A stretch of DNA of 64,000 nt from Polytrichum commune (lineage: Eukaryota > Streptophyta > Polytrichopsida > Polytrichales > Polytrichaceae): NCBI GenBank assembly GCA_950295325.1, contig OX485806.1, positions 13,020,001-13,084,000 on the forward strand, read 5' to 3'. The position numbers and the translations under genes were made by a program. Below the pieces are notes generated by a model that saw only the letters and a program-made list of their open reading frames with translations, did not search any database and was not told the DNA's origin. Shown one piece after another: positions 45,301 through 56,305 of the stretch. Every line of letters begins with the position of its first letter. The stretch's first letter is position 1.

Positions 45301-45552
45301 CAATTCTTTGCCATTATGACACATCATAATGCACCGCAAGCACACCGGCTTGCACCTCACATCTATCATGTGAGTTTCAAAGAAGGCGCCTTCACAATGA
45401 CATGCATTTCATCTATTTCACATGGTGTGAAATTTTGACAAAAATCCAATGTCCCACATTGAAAGGTTACATGCATCGCGGCCTCCTTTGTCTTATGCGG
45501 TTCGCCCTTTCCAAACCGCACCTTGGTGGGCTTGCCCGCTCTATCAATCGGC
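42376..45552 (-). mobile_element. Element Z: family-A internal region without LTRs
   Basis: This is a minus-strand copy. From the left it has a chromodomain-like region (42376-42790), integrase (about 42735-43850), RNase H (about 43873-44200), three connection units (markers near 44393, 44611 and 44839) and a protease-like block (45060-45500). It begins directly at the R LTR end and stops at 45552 against unrelated sequence. Neither LTR of its own is present. It is broken. Confidence 0.85.
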
Positions 45553-46330
45553 CTTTCCAACCCACCTATCTACCTTCTAACTTCAAAAATTCATAGCACA
45601 TTCCTTACTACTTGGATCTAGGCTTTCCTTATACCATTGGAAAGCTATGAACAAGCTCTAACTAGAAAAATTATGACATCAGCAGGTTAAGCTAATAGAA
45701 ATTCAGCGGACTCCTTGTAACACAGCAGTCAATCAAGAAGGCTTAAACTATGTATCTCGCCTTCAACAATTCATATCTAATTCAAATCTTAGTCAAATCA
45801 AACGTTCTATATGACCCTGGAGAGATATTAAAAATATGTATTTGATAAAAATATGTGATTAGAAAGGTAAGCCGAAGTGAACCCAGCAGGTCCTCTGTAA
45901 TGCAGCAGTCAACCAAAAGTTCTCAAACTATGTGTCCCATCTTGCACAATTCATATCTAATTCAAATCATGCTCAAATCAAATGTTCTAAGCCATTTTGG
46001 AAAGCTACACAAAAGTTCTACTTGGGAAAAATATAATTTCTTGGAATTAAAATTCCTATTGGGCTCGCAGGTCTGATCCAGCAGCCGCTACCCACAAGAC
46101 CACCCAGTTTTTCTACTCCATCTTTGAAAATCCATAACTAATTGTCATCTCAACCAAATCACAAATGGGAAACGGCTATGGATAGCTATATGAAATCTCT
46201 CTAAGAGAAAAATGATAAGTATCTTGTTCTAGCTTTTGAACTAAGCCTTTAGGGCATTGGCAGATGAGGTCTATAATGCCTCTACTCAAAACTCTACCAT
46301 CCAACCTACCTCTACAAAAGAAGGAATAAT
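45553..46330. repeat. Diverged ~190-bp repeats, LTR-like
   Basis: About four diverged units share words such as AATTCATATCTAATTCAAATC, TCAAATCAAA and TGGAAAGCTA. Such units are common in LTRs of large plant gypsy elements, but I found no LTR ends, primer site or coding region to prove it. Confidence 0.5.
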
Positions 46331-47200
46331 TTTGTTGGTGTGTTAATAAACACACAACCTAACTAGGAGAGAGAGAGTAGAGGAGGTTCTCAAGCCTTTC
46401 TTCTAGACCATTGAGAATACATGCTAAAGGATTTTTTCCTAACTACATTGAAGCAGGGCTTCGCCCAAAAACTAGAGAAAGAGAGAGAGCTACAAGGTGG
46501 AAGGAGGGGTTTTTAAACCCTCTCACAAAAGGGTTGGACCCCTCCTCCACCGGATCCATTTTTCAAACCCTTTCCCGAAATTTTGGCTCGGGGGTTTTCC
46601 CGGTTGAGGTTGCCACCCTCTCGCCGAGGTGGCTCCGACAAAAAACCTTTAGAAATCTTTCTAATTTTTCCGCCATCGAGTTGGCAAGGGGGCAAGTGGG
46701 CAAGTATCCCCCTTGCTCTCTTTCTTTTTTTCTTCAAAATTCTTCACGCCGATTTTATCTTCTTACGTAAAACACCTCCAATAGTCTTGTGTGCCTCACA
46801 CTAACTAATAAACTAACACTTGCTTAGCTAGCATCTACTAACATTTGCTTAATAACTAGCATCTACTAATATTTGCTTAGCTAGTTGTTTTTACTAGCAA
46901 GCATATTTTTTCTACTTTGCTATCTTCTAGCACTACTTAGTTTCATTTTGACCTTCCTTCTTCTAGGCTAAATGCTAAATGAACTAATTTTCCCTAAATT
47001 CCCTATCAATTCTAACTTTTAATGCTAACATTCTAACTAAAAGTGATCCCGCAGAGTGGTGGACCATTCAAAGGGTTCACACATTCTAAACATTGTTGGT
47101 TATAATATATATTGGCAAATAAGGCCATAAGAATGACGGCCGCCACGAATAATGTGGAGAGCATGATAGTAGCTCTGCAATAATAAATTCCAAACAATAG
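46331..47200. other. No recognisable gene; GA run and AT-rich sequence
   Basis: There is a short GA microsatellite near 46366-46378, then a stretch with GGGTTT/AAACCC inverted words near 46500-46600, then AT-rich sequence with repeated CTAGCATCTACTAA words (46825-46880). The open frames here have no known motif. This may be the continuation of the LTR-like stretch to the left. Confidence 0.45.
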
Positions 47201-47215
47201 AATGCTACATTGTGA

Positions 47216-47644
47216 TTAACGACAAAGACGCTTATGGGGCCCTTTGCCATTTTTGTCACCGTCATGTTTATGACAATGATCAATCCCTAAACTATGAACT
47301 GCAGTGCATCCTGCGCAACCGAGTTTCTGTCGTTTGGGAAGTGGGAAACTCTTTAATACAGATCTAGAGTACGTGCCCGGTTTAATAACCCCTGCTCTAG
47401 AATATGCATGAGTCTGTAAAGTAGACAAGTCCTCTATCAGCGTTGCAACATCTGCTTGCAAGGATGGAGTCCGTGCATGTGGACTCTGAACCACGACCGC
47501 CGGAGTAACTGAGGAGTCAGGTGGGTTGTCAATCTTCATGTTGTTGACAACTGCGAAACCATCGATGGACAACGTGGTGTGAACTTGAGATGTACTAGGA
47601 GAACCTAAAGGAGCAGGGCTTGGGAGACTTGAGTCAGTACCCAT
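47216..47644 (-). CDS. Possible small gene, 142 aa, Cys/His-rich C-terminus
   Basis: I do not recognise it. The ATG at 47644 is chosen over the one at 47707 because a TATATAA box on the minus strand (47698-47704) lies about 55 bp upstream of it, leaving room for a short leader. Residues 1-60 are Ser/Pro-rich. The C-terminus has a basic KRQK and a CAGC...HCHKH cluster that could bind metal. There is no signal peptide or membrane segment. It is divergent from the gene at 48085, with ~440 bp between the start codons. It could be one exon of a longer gene or a transposon gene. Confidence 0.35.
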   Translation of the reverse strand: MGTDSSLPSPAPLGSPSTSQVHTTLSIDGFAVVNNMKIDNPPDSSVTPAVVVQSPHARTPSLQADVATLIEDLSTLQTHAYSRAGVIKPGTYSRSVLKSFPLPKRQKLGCAGCTAVHSLGIDHCHKHDGDKNGKGPHKRLCR

Positions 47645-48084
47645 TGGAGAAGAATATGATGAGATGACATGAAGGAATGGGTACAAGCAATCGGGTATTA
47701 TATACACCTAGGGTAGACACCAATGCGCGAATATTTGATAACATGTTAGATCAATTAATAGTCAATGTTTATTTATGTAAATGTTGGACACCCTGTTTCA
47801 TGTAGGAAAAGAATGTACTACAATAATAGTCAATACTTTATCAACCACCAAATATGTGACATGGCAGGATTTTATTATGTAGAATAGGTTTTAGTGCCGC
47901 CAATTGTAGTGTATTAATGCTGTGTGGATTAACAGAGGAATAAATCAAGGAAATGCAGATTAATTATCTAAATCCAATGTGAACACAATTATCCAAAATG
48001 TGAACATAATGATGGAGAATAGATGTTAATTATGACAGAGTTGACAATGATATATAAGATCTGTTTGCTTCAATATTATTAGAG

Positions 48085-48921
48085 ATGAACACTAGGTCGA
48101 GAGCGAGAGCAGATCGAGAGATTAGGAGGACTATTGAAAAACAGAGGCGTATTGAGAGAAGGCAAAGGTTAGAATCAAGAGGGAGCTTAGGAACGCCGTA
48201 CAACTTGCGGACAACAATGGGTAGACGAGGGGTTAATTCTTCTAGGGGCACAGGTAGAGGTTCCAAAGGGGAAAAAACGTTTGATGTTTCAGAGGTAGCT
48301 CCAGTAGTATTATTTCCTGCATCGGAGGAAGACAACGAAGTTGACAAAGGGGGCAGTGAGGTGATGTTTATCTGCAATCATAATGAAATTTTTATATGTG
48401 CAATCATAATGTTAAGTTCTATCACGGATAGTTGGAACAGATGAGACCCTCTAAATTCCCTTGTTGTGTGGGCAATGGTATCGGCTCCTTTATGTTGTGT
48501 TTTATGTTTGGTGGGGGATTGTGAATTGGGTTTGGTTTGGGTATCTGGAACAGGGAATGACGCAGACACAGGTTCAACCTGAGGCAACCTCCAGTGCCTC
48601 AACATCAGATCAAAGTGAGGAGCAGGTTTGTAAAGATTGTAATCAATTGGTGACTTGAATGGTTTTGGGTTTAGGGTAAGGGGTCTTTCAAATGCTAACA
48701 TTGTATAAGGCCAAATTCATAGCTAATGAGCACCGGACATATACACTTAACAGATCCTTGGCGAATTCGATCAAGGCGCTGATAAAGGTGATCTTCGCGA
48801 AGCAAGAATGGACAATGAAGAACAACAATTCGGGGAAGAGGTACGTTGTCCCACACAAAAACACCCTGAATTTTATTTTTTTGCATAGTGTTCGGAGATC
48901 CAAGATTGTGAACTGAAATAA
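48085..48921 (+). CDS. Possible four-exon small gene, ~155 aa, charged protein
   Basis: Exons are proposed at 48085-48360, 48554-48625, 48754-48840 and 48889-48921 (TAA). All introns would be phase 0, with donors GAG/GTGATG, CAG/GTTTGT and GAG/GTACGT and acceptors ending AACAG, AACAG and CATAG. The third intron would be only 48 bp, short for a plant; if it is retained, the frame stops at 48886-48888. The N-terminus is strongly Arg-rich (MNTRSRARADREIRR), later parts are acidic and Ser/Gln/Glu-rich. A TATATAAG at 48051-48058 is so close to the ATG that a later in-frame ATG (48217) may be the true start. No domain is recognised. Host gene or transposon gene cannot be decided. Confidence 0.35.
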
Positions 48922-49001
48922 GGTAGACACCTATACCTGCCGAGGGAGACATTTCTGGTGAGGGGGAGGGTTGACGGTTGAGGGTGAAGGTGAGGGTTTT
49001 G

Positions 49002-49436
49002 TGTCGTTCTTGGAGTTCTTGAAATCTGATGTGAGGTCTAGATATGGACGTATTAAGGTCAAACTGATGTGAGGTTAGATATGTGGGTTACAAGTGTTAG
49101 GTTTTCTAAGGTTAGTTAGCTATGTTGGATATTAGGATAATCTGATGTAAGCGTAGAAATTTTGAAATTCCAGGGCCGAGTTTCAGTGTCTCGGTGCCGA
49201 GACACAATTTCTGGTTTTCAAACTGTAAACCCTACAATCATATTTGATATGGAAATCTAGATTTACTTTGTATAAGGGTACTCTGATATGAGACTACACA
49301 TGTGTGTTTGAAGTGAAATATGATGTGAGGTCTAGATATGCAAGTATTAAGGTCAAACTGATGTGAGGTTAGATATGTGGGTTACAAGTGCAATCTGATG
49401 TGAGGTCTAGATATGCTAGTATTAATGTCAAACCGC
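49002..49436. repeat. Duplicated stretch with GATGTGAGGTCTAGATATG words
   Basis: A ~65-bp block (GATGTGAGGTCTAGATATG, GTATTAAGGTCAAACTG, GTTAGATATGTGGGTTAC) near 49028-49097 recurs near 49321-49389 and partly at 49395-49430. Between them lies a perfect inverted repeat, GTGTCTCGG-TG-CCGAGACAC (49179-49198). No gene is visible. Confidence 0.6.
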
Positions 49437-49795
49437 GCTGTCCCCCCCCCCCTTCCCCGTCCGCCCCATTTTAAAAAAAAATAATAATTTCCCCCCCCTC
49501 CGTCCGCCCCCGTTCCCGACCCCGTCCGCTCCGTTCCCCCCCCCCCGTCCGCTCCCGTTCCCCCCATCCGCCCCCGTTCCCGGCTCCGTCCGCTCCGTTC
49601 CCCCCCCCCCCCCGTCCGCTCCGTTCCCGCCCCCCCCCCGTCCGCTCCGTTCCCGCCCCCGTTCCCGCCCACGTTCCCGACCCCGACCCCGTCCGCTCCG
49701 TTCCCGCCCCCGTTCCCGACCCCGACCCCGTCCGCTCCGTTCCCCCCCCCCCCCACCCCCGTCTGCCCCACCCTCGTCCCCCGTCCGCCCCACAC
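49437..49795. repeat. C-rich minisatellite (G-quadruplex-prone on minus strand)
   Basis: Runs of 7-12 C alternate with CCGTCCGCTCCGTTCCC- and CCCGACCCCGTCCGC-like units. The minus strand therefore has dense G runs. The same type of tract fills the MITE at 60561-61601. Gly-rich open frames on the minus strand are products of the repeat. Confidence 0.85.
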
Positions 49796-50070
49796 CCTCC
49801 TTAGTCGTTTTTTACTACTTTGATTTTAACAAAATGGTAAACAAAATGGCAAAATGATTTACCTGGCGCTAGGCATATCCACGACCACGTCGGCGTTTTC
49901 TGCCACATAGGACGCCACCTTGGCAAGAAGGTAAGTATTTTACCCACCCTAGTCCGTTCCCCCTATGTTGACCCTACGTGGACCCTATTGTGTCGTGACG
50001 GAGGGGTCCGTCACGACACGACACGACATGACGGCACGACACCGTCATGACGTCGCGATAGACAACCCTG
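49796..50070. mobile_element. Right end of a hAT-type DNA transposon
   Basis: This ~275-bp stretch is practically identical to the right end of the MITE at 61325-61601. It includes the hairpin GTGTCGTGACGGA-GGGG-TCCGTCACGACAC and the terminal ATAGACAACCCTG. It abuts gypsy coding sequence (G2) at 50071, as an insertion would. I could not find the matching left end (CAGGGTTGTCTAT) or a second copy of the adjacent GGTGGTTG in the window, so the left side is lost or diverged. Confidence 0.75.
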
Positions 50071-53000
50071 GGTGGTTGGGTTAGGGAGGAGATTGATCCA
50101 ATGTCGGATGAAGAGGAAAATGGCGGAACTAAGGAGGATTTTGAGGATACATTGGTGGGGGTTGTTCAAGACAAGAAGAAGGCTAAAATGTATTCCTCTA
50201 GCGGGTTCTTAGGTCCACACTTTTACAATCAAGATGTTGATGGGGATTTTATACATTGGTCAAGGCAATACACGGAGTCTATTAGCGACGTCATGATGAT
50301 GATTCATAGTTGTATCCTCCAAGATAGGGTGTCTAGAGAAGATTATTTGTCCTTAGAGCCGTGTGAGGTTCTCACGGAGGAGGAATGGGTGAAGGGAGGA
50401 CTCACTCCATGGTTAGATGATATTGAGTTGAGTGATGTGAGTTTGGTACATGTAGATGGGACTCAAGATGAGGAGGCCATGTTAGAACTCTCAAAATTAG
50501 AGCCCGCTTTGCATTTTAAAACTACTTCTACGGGCATTATAGTGGGTCATGATGTCAAGGACTACCCTAATGTACCCAACGATTGGTATAGAGATACCGA
50601 GGAGCAAACACGAGTGGTCGAAGAAGATTGGAAGTTTGTGGACGTCAAAATGAAGGATGAGAAAGTTAGACCAATGAAGATGGGCTCTAAACTCGATAAG
50701 AAGGAGATTAAGGAGTATAGCGACTTGATAGATGAATTTAGTGATACCTTTGCTTGGTCATACGATGAGCTCAAGGGGATTCCTAGAGAGATGGTTGAGC
50801 ATCGTATTCCGTTAGTTCCGGGCTCTAAACCGGTGAGACAAAAAAAAAAGGATGAATCCTAGATTGCAATTATTGGTCAAGGCAGAATTAGAAAGGTTGT
50901 TGCAGGCTGGGTTTATAAAGCCGGTAGAGATTACGGATTGGGTTTCTCCTATGGTGTTAGTGAAAAAGAAAAATGGGAAGCTTAGAGTTTGTGTAGACTA
51001 TAGGAAACTCAATGATTGTACGCAAAATGATCACTTTCCTTTGCCGTTCATTACCTTGTTGTTAGAGGAGGTAGGGGGTCATGAGAGGTACACATTCATG
51101 GATGGATACGCCGGCTACAACCAAGTAGCCATAGCACTAGCGGATTTGCACAAGACGGCATTTACAACACCTTGGGGGACTTTCATATGGGTGGTGATGC
51201 CATTTGGTTTATGCAACGCACCGGCAACGTTCCAACGACTAGTCATGTATATCTTCAGCGACTTGCTCTTCAAATCCATGACGGTTTATATTGATGATTT
51301 TAGTACCCAATCTAGTACTAAGGAGCATGTGCATTGTGTGAGAGAGGCCTTACTTAGGTGTAGGCAAATGCGGTTGGCATTAAACCCGGACAAGATATTT
51401 CTAGGGGTACAAAGGGGAGTTTTGTTGGGTTATGTTGTGAGTGAAAATGGGAGAGAACCGGATCCCGACAAGATCGCGGTCATTGATGGGTTAGAAACTC
51501 CGAAAAATGCCAAGGGGATCTCGAAATTGTTAGGTCATGTGGGGTGGTATAGGGAGTTGATTCCGGATTTTGCAAAGATAGCGGTCCCTATCACTCAATT
51601 GCTCAAGAAGGATGTTAGATTTGTTTGGACGGATGAGTGCCAAAAAGCCTTTGTTGAGTTGAGGTCCAAATTGAGCATTTATCCCGTCTTAAAGTCCCCG
51701 GATTGGGAAAAGCCTTTTCATGTGTATTGTGATGCCAACAATGTAGCGGTCGGTAGTGCCTTGTGTCAATTTACGGGAGAGAAGGGGAAGGATCTACCCG
51801 TAGCTTACGCTAGTAAGCAATTGACTTCCGCGGAGAGGAATTACTCCACTACGGAGAGAGAGTGTCTAGCCATGGTATTTTCGGTCAAGAAGTTTAGGCA
51901 CTATCTTATTTGTAATCCGGTAGTATTTTTTGTGGACCACATGGCCATTAAGTATTTGGTCAACAAGCCGGAGTTGAGTGGAAGGTTGGCTAGGTGGGTT
52001 TTGTTACTTGAAGAGTTTGATTACACGGTGGAATATAAACCGGGTCGCATGCATTTACAAGCCGACCACTTGTCTAGATTGTCGGAGGAGATGGGCACTA
52101 CGCCAATAGACGATACCCTCATGGATGATAGATTGTTTGTAATCACGTCCACACCGGATTGGTATGCCGGAATTGTAGAATTCTTGACCATTCAACAATT
52201 ACCATCCGAATGGACCAAGGAGGAGAAAAAAAAGGTTAGAGTCAATAGTAGGCACTTTGCCGTGATAGGCAATAGATTATTCAGGAGAGGAGCGGATACC
52301 ATCTTGAGAAAATGTGTATCGCAAGTAGAGGTTCCGGATATTCTAGAGGCATGTCATGATGTCACCAAAAAGCCTCCACCATTCAATTTCGTCCTAGCCC
52401 GAATGGAGAAGTTTATAATGACATGTAGATATTTCTCTCTTTGTAACACAATGTATGATTCCAATCTATCATTGGAATATACGCAACTTAGCCAAGTCTA
52501 TACTATGTCTTTTTACACTCCTTAATTTCGAAAATTTGGAAGTTTTTTTCAATTGGAAGAAATTTTGCTTACCTCAAGCAATTTGCTTCCTCCTGCTTTA
52601 TTAGTCTCTCCCCTCGATCGAATTGCTAAACATAAAGACACTTCAATAATTGCAATTGAAAAACACTAAAACCCTCTAGTTTAAAAAATTTAAACTCTCA
52701 CCACCGAGTGAGTGTTTGAAGTTTGAAATCCTAATTCTTTAATTATCCCTCTACCTCTTAGTTTTCTAGTGCGGATCCTATTAATGTGATCTTCGTTTAT
52801 GCCATCCCAAGAAGGTTTAGTAGTCGCACCTTTGCCGTGCTCCTTCCTCAATTGAAATTGCATAAAATAAATACTAAATGCAAAACATACCTCTCACGAG
52901 CGCTCCGTCCTTTAATCGCTCTTCACGCTTCGCTTCTCCTACCGCCTTCCAAGACTTCCGTCGCCCACTCTCCAAGCTCCAAGCTCCAAGCTCCAAGCTC

Positions 53001-55085
53001 CAAGCTCCCGGCGGACGCACCATTTATGTTACCAAAAAGCCTCCACCCTTCAATTTCGTCCTAGCCCGAATGGAGAACTTTATAATGACATGTAGAGATT
53101 TCTCTCTTTATAACATAATGTATGATTCCAATCTATCTTTGGAATATACGCAACTTAGCCAAGTCTATACTATGTCTTCTTACACTCCTTAATCTCGAAG
53201 TTTGGAAGTTTGGAAGTTTGGACATAGTCTCGGTTTTTTGGCTCTCAAAAATTCATATGAAGTCCAAAAAATGAGTTCTTGGTATCCATGGATAGGTAAT
53301 GAAGTCCTCTACATGAATATGCAATAATATTTCTACTGCCACAAAGTATATGGTCACAATTCTATGCTGTTCCCTTTGAACCTACATTTTTTCACTAGTT
53401 TTTGGAAGTTTGGACATAGTCTCGGTTTTTTGGCTCTCAAAAATTCATATGAAGTCCAAAAAATGAGTTCTTGGTATCCATGGATAGGTAATGAAGTCCT
53501 CTACATGAATATGCAATAATATTTCTACTGCCACAAAATATATGGTCGCAATTCTACGCTGTTGTCTTTGAATCTACACTTTCTCACTAGTTTTTGGAAG
53601 TTTGGACATAGTCTCGGTTTTTTGGCTCTCAAAAATTCATATGAAGTCCAACAAAACTAAATGCTCCAATAAGAGACTTTGCACATCCGCATAAGTATAA
53701 GGCTAATCAATGTAAATCCAAATATTCCAACAAAGCCATAAATTGAACTTTAAATCATTCACGTCCAACTAATACTAACAAGAGGCCAAGCCCTCTTCAA
53801 AGCCAACTAGCCTTGGCTCCTAACGTTACATCCATGCACACACACGTGCTCCTATCTTGCTTCCCACGCACCCACACTTATAACACGTGGAGTGCCAAGG
53901 AGCACGAAGGAAAGAGAGGATGAGTGAGGGAAGAATGAGGGATTATATAGTGAGTTTGAGGGGGTGAGCACCCTCAAGGCTCACGATAAGCCCCCGAGAT
54001 TTCCTCCTACTTTGTAGGTTCTTATCCTATCTCCTAAGTCTTCCTCCCTCAAATGATCAACAAGGATCATAATTCAAACATTTAACTAACCTTGGCTTTC
54101 TACCTACCACACTTTACCAAGGTTTGTCCTTCTCCTACTTAAATCCACTTCACAAAAGCCTAATGCTTCAAACTAAGTTTTCTTCAAGCTTCACTCTTTT
54201 TATATTTTTGTGAATAATCATAAATTACCAAAACACCATTTGTAATGTTTTACAAGTGTTAACAACCAATGTGGGCATCAATTTTGGGCTCACACATGAT
54301 AGTGCTTGTGGAGGACATTTTTCTGGCCAACTTACCGGCCAGAAAATCCTTAGAGCGAATTACTTTTGGCCTACATTATTCCAGGATTCACACGACTATG
54401 TTAAAAGGTGTGATGCTTACCAAAGGTACGCTAGAAATGACCTTAGGATGGAGATGCCATTACACATTTCATTACCACTAGTTCCCTTTGAGAAATGGGG
54501 AATAGATTATGTAGGGGAGATCCATCCCCACTCATCGAGGGGGATGGCCTACATTGTTGTAGCTACCGAATATTTGACTAAATGGGCGGAGGCTAAGGCG
54601 GTCAAAACCGACACGGCCGCACATGCCGCTACATTCATGTACGAAAATATCATTACTAGGTTTGGGGTCCCAAAGATTCTAGTTAATGATAGAGGAACTC
54701 ATTTTCTTAATGACCTCATTTCCGAGATGACTCAAAGGTTTAAAACCGACCATAGGAAGACAACTCCCTATCACCCTCAAACTAATGGCCAAACCGAGCG
54801 AGTGAACGGAATTCTAGTCGGCATCTTACGCAAGACGGTCATCGACTCAAAGAGAGATTGGGACGTAAAGCTAAACGCGGCTTTGTGGGCTTATCGGACA
54901 ACTTACAAGGTGACAACACAAGCAACTCCGTTTTCTTTGGTGTACGGTATTGAGGCTACACTTCTTATTGAATTTGAGGTAGAGTCATTAAGGGTTGCAA
55001 TAGGGACACGCCTCAACGACAATGAGTCTTTGAGAAATAGGCTAGAAAATCTAGAGGAGTTGGATGAGAAGAGGCGGAGGGCCAT
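50071..55085 (+). mobile_element. Element G2: broken relative of G
   Basis: G2 is a plus-strand gypsy fragment similar to G from the protease-RT linker onward. It starts inside coding sequence at 50071 next to the transposon end. It has RT (VCVDYRKLN near 50990, IDDFS near 51290), RNase H (ADHLSR near 52070) and, after insertion G3, the integrase zinc module and core (54300-54985). It ends inside integrase near 55085, at a junction with H. Both LTRs, gag and protease are missing. The rest has few interruptions and is fairly well preserved. Confidence 0.9.
52360..54294 (-). mobile_element. G3: LTR remnant of a G-like element inside G2
   Basis: It is bounded by TG...CA and a perfect TSD CATGA (52355-52359, 54295-54299). 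The right part, 53027-54294, is a full 1,268-bp 5' LTR of a G-like element on the minus strand, followed to its left by the same primer-site-like GGCGGACGCACCA as in G and a leader with CCAAGCT repeats (52974-53007). The left part begins with another copy of the LTR start and then joins the leader. Nothing coding remains. Inside the LTR a ~191-bp unit is repeated about 2.3 times (53212-53650). Confidence 0.9.
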
Positions 55086-56269
55086 CGAATTCGGAATTTG
55101 CCTGGACCGGGTTTGTTCATGCGTTGATGCCATAAAATCTTTTGACCCTTGTGAAACTTGAGAATTTTGTTCCCTTTTGATTTTTCCATTGCTTGATGTG
55201 TGTTCTCAATTTTCTCCGTAGTGTCACAAGAGGGTTTCTTGCAATGTTTGCACCTCTTGCCTTCAATTAACGTTTTATCTTGTCTCCTTTTTCTCAGGGT
55301 TTGAGTATGCTCAATATTTTCCTCCACTTCGATGCGGGTTAAATCTAATGTCTTTAATTGTTCCATTCTCTGTTTAAGAACGGGGTGCCATTCTTGACTC
55401 CTTTGTAGACTCTCCTCGTGGTAAATGAATGTCAATGGAAGTAAGGCTTCCGTTCCAAATACCAATGAGAATGGTGTATGCTTAGTGGTGACTTTGTATG
55501 CCGTTCTATACGCCCATAATGCCGCATAGAGTTTTGTGTCCCAATCCGTGCGATTGGCGTTTACCATTTTGGTAAGAGTTGTTTTAATGACCTTCTTCGT
55601 ACTTTTGGCTTGACCATTAGCTTGAGGGTAGTACGTTGTTGATTTCCGATGTAATACCATAAATGTCTTGGTTAAGATTTGGATTGTCTCATTTAGAAAG
55701 TGACTCCCTTGGTCACTAACTAGTTCGATCGGACATCCGAATTTGGTGATGATCTCCTCAAATATGAATTTTGCGGTAGATGCCGCGGTGTTATCCTTTA
55801 ATGCTCTCGCTTCATCCCATTTGGTAGTGTAATCTGTGGCGGTAATAATGTATCTATTTTTAGTACCTTTAGCCGGTGGATTGATTGGTCCTATAAAATC
55901 CAATCCCCATCTTTGAAACACCTCTGTAGGCATAATTGGGTGTAATGGTTGTGCGGACTTTGATACTTTTGGTCCCACTCTTTGACATATGTCACATTGT
56001 TTGCAATATAAGTACACGTCCCTTTTCATTGTAGGCCACCAATAAAGAGCCGTTAATATTTTGTGTAATGTGATGTTTGCCGCGAAATGTCCTCCCGCAA
56101 TGCCTTCATGTGCTTCGGCGATGATCGCCTCGGTAATTGGTCCGGAGACACATCTCCTCTTCATTCCATCGGCTCCTTCTTTTATTAATTGGTCTCCGTT
56201 GATGAGTTGAAAAGGTCTATTTCTTATCGCTATTTGTTGTCTTTGAAAAGTTGTTGCCGGTGTTGTCAA
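55086..56269 (-). mobile_element. H integrase
   Basis: Read on the minus strand this carries a linker, the zinc module (HEGIAGGHF, YWWPT at 56034-56048, CKQCDIC), the core start (RWGLDFIGPI), SDQGSHFLNE and YYPQANGQ, then LWAYRTAYKVTTKHTPFSLVFG and the C-terminal KPGPGKFRIRW. Integrase inserts element DNA into the chromosome. The zinc module is the fifth of an array that continues upstream (56306-58000). The piece ends at the junction with G2. Confidence 0.88.
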
Positions 56270-56305
56270 TCTCCCGTGCGATAAGTAGTCAATAAATGGT
56301 GTTCT

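Noticed and set aside
49382-49795. Gly-rich minus-strand frames of 121 and 137 codons
   Set aside because: They are translations of the C-rich minisatellite; frames stay open in repeats without stops. The same applies to 60754-61326.
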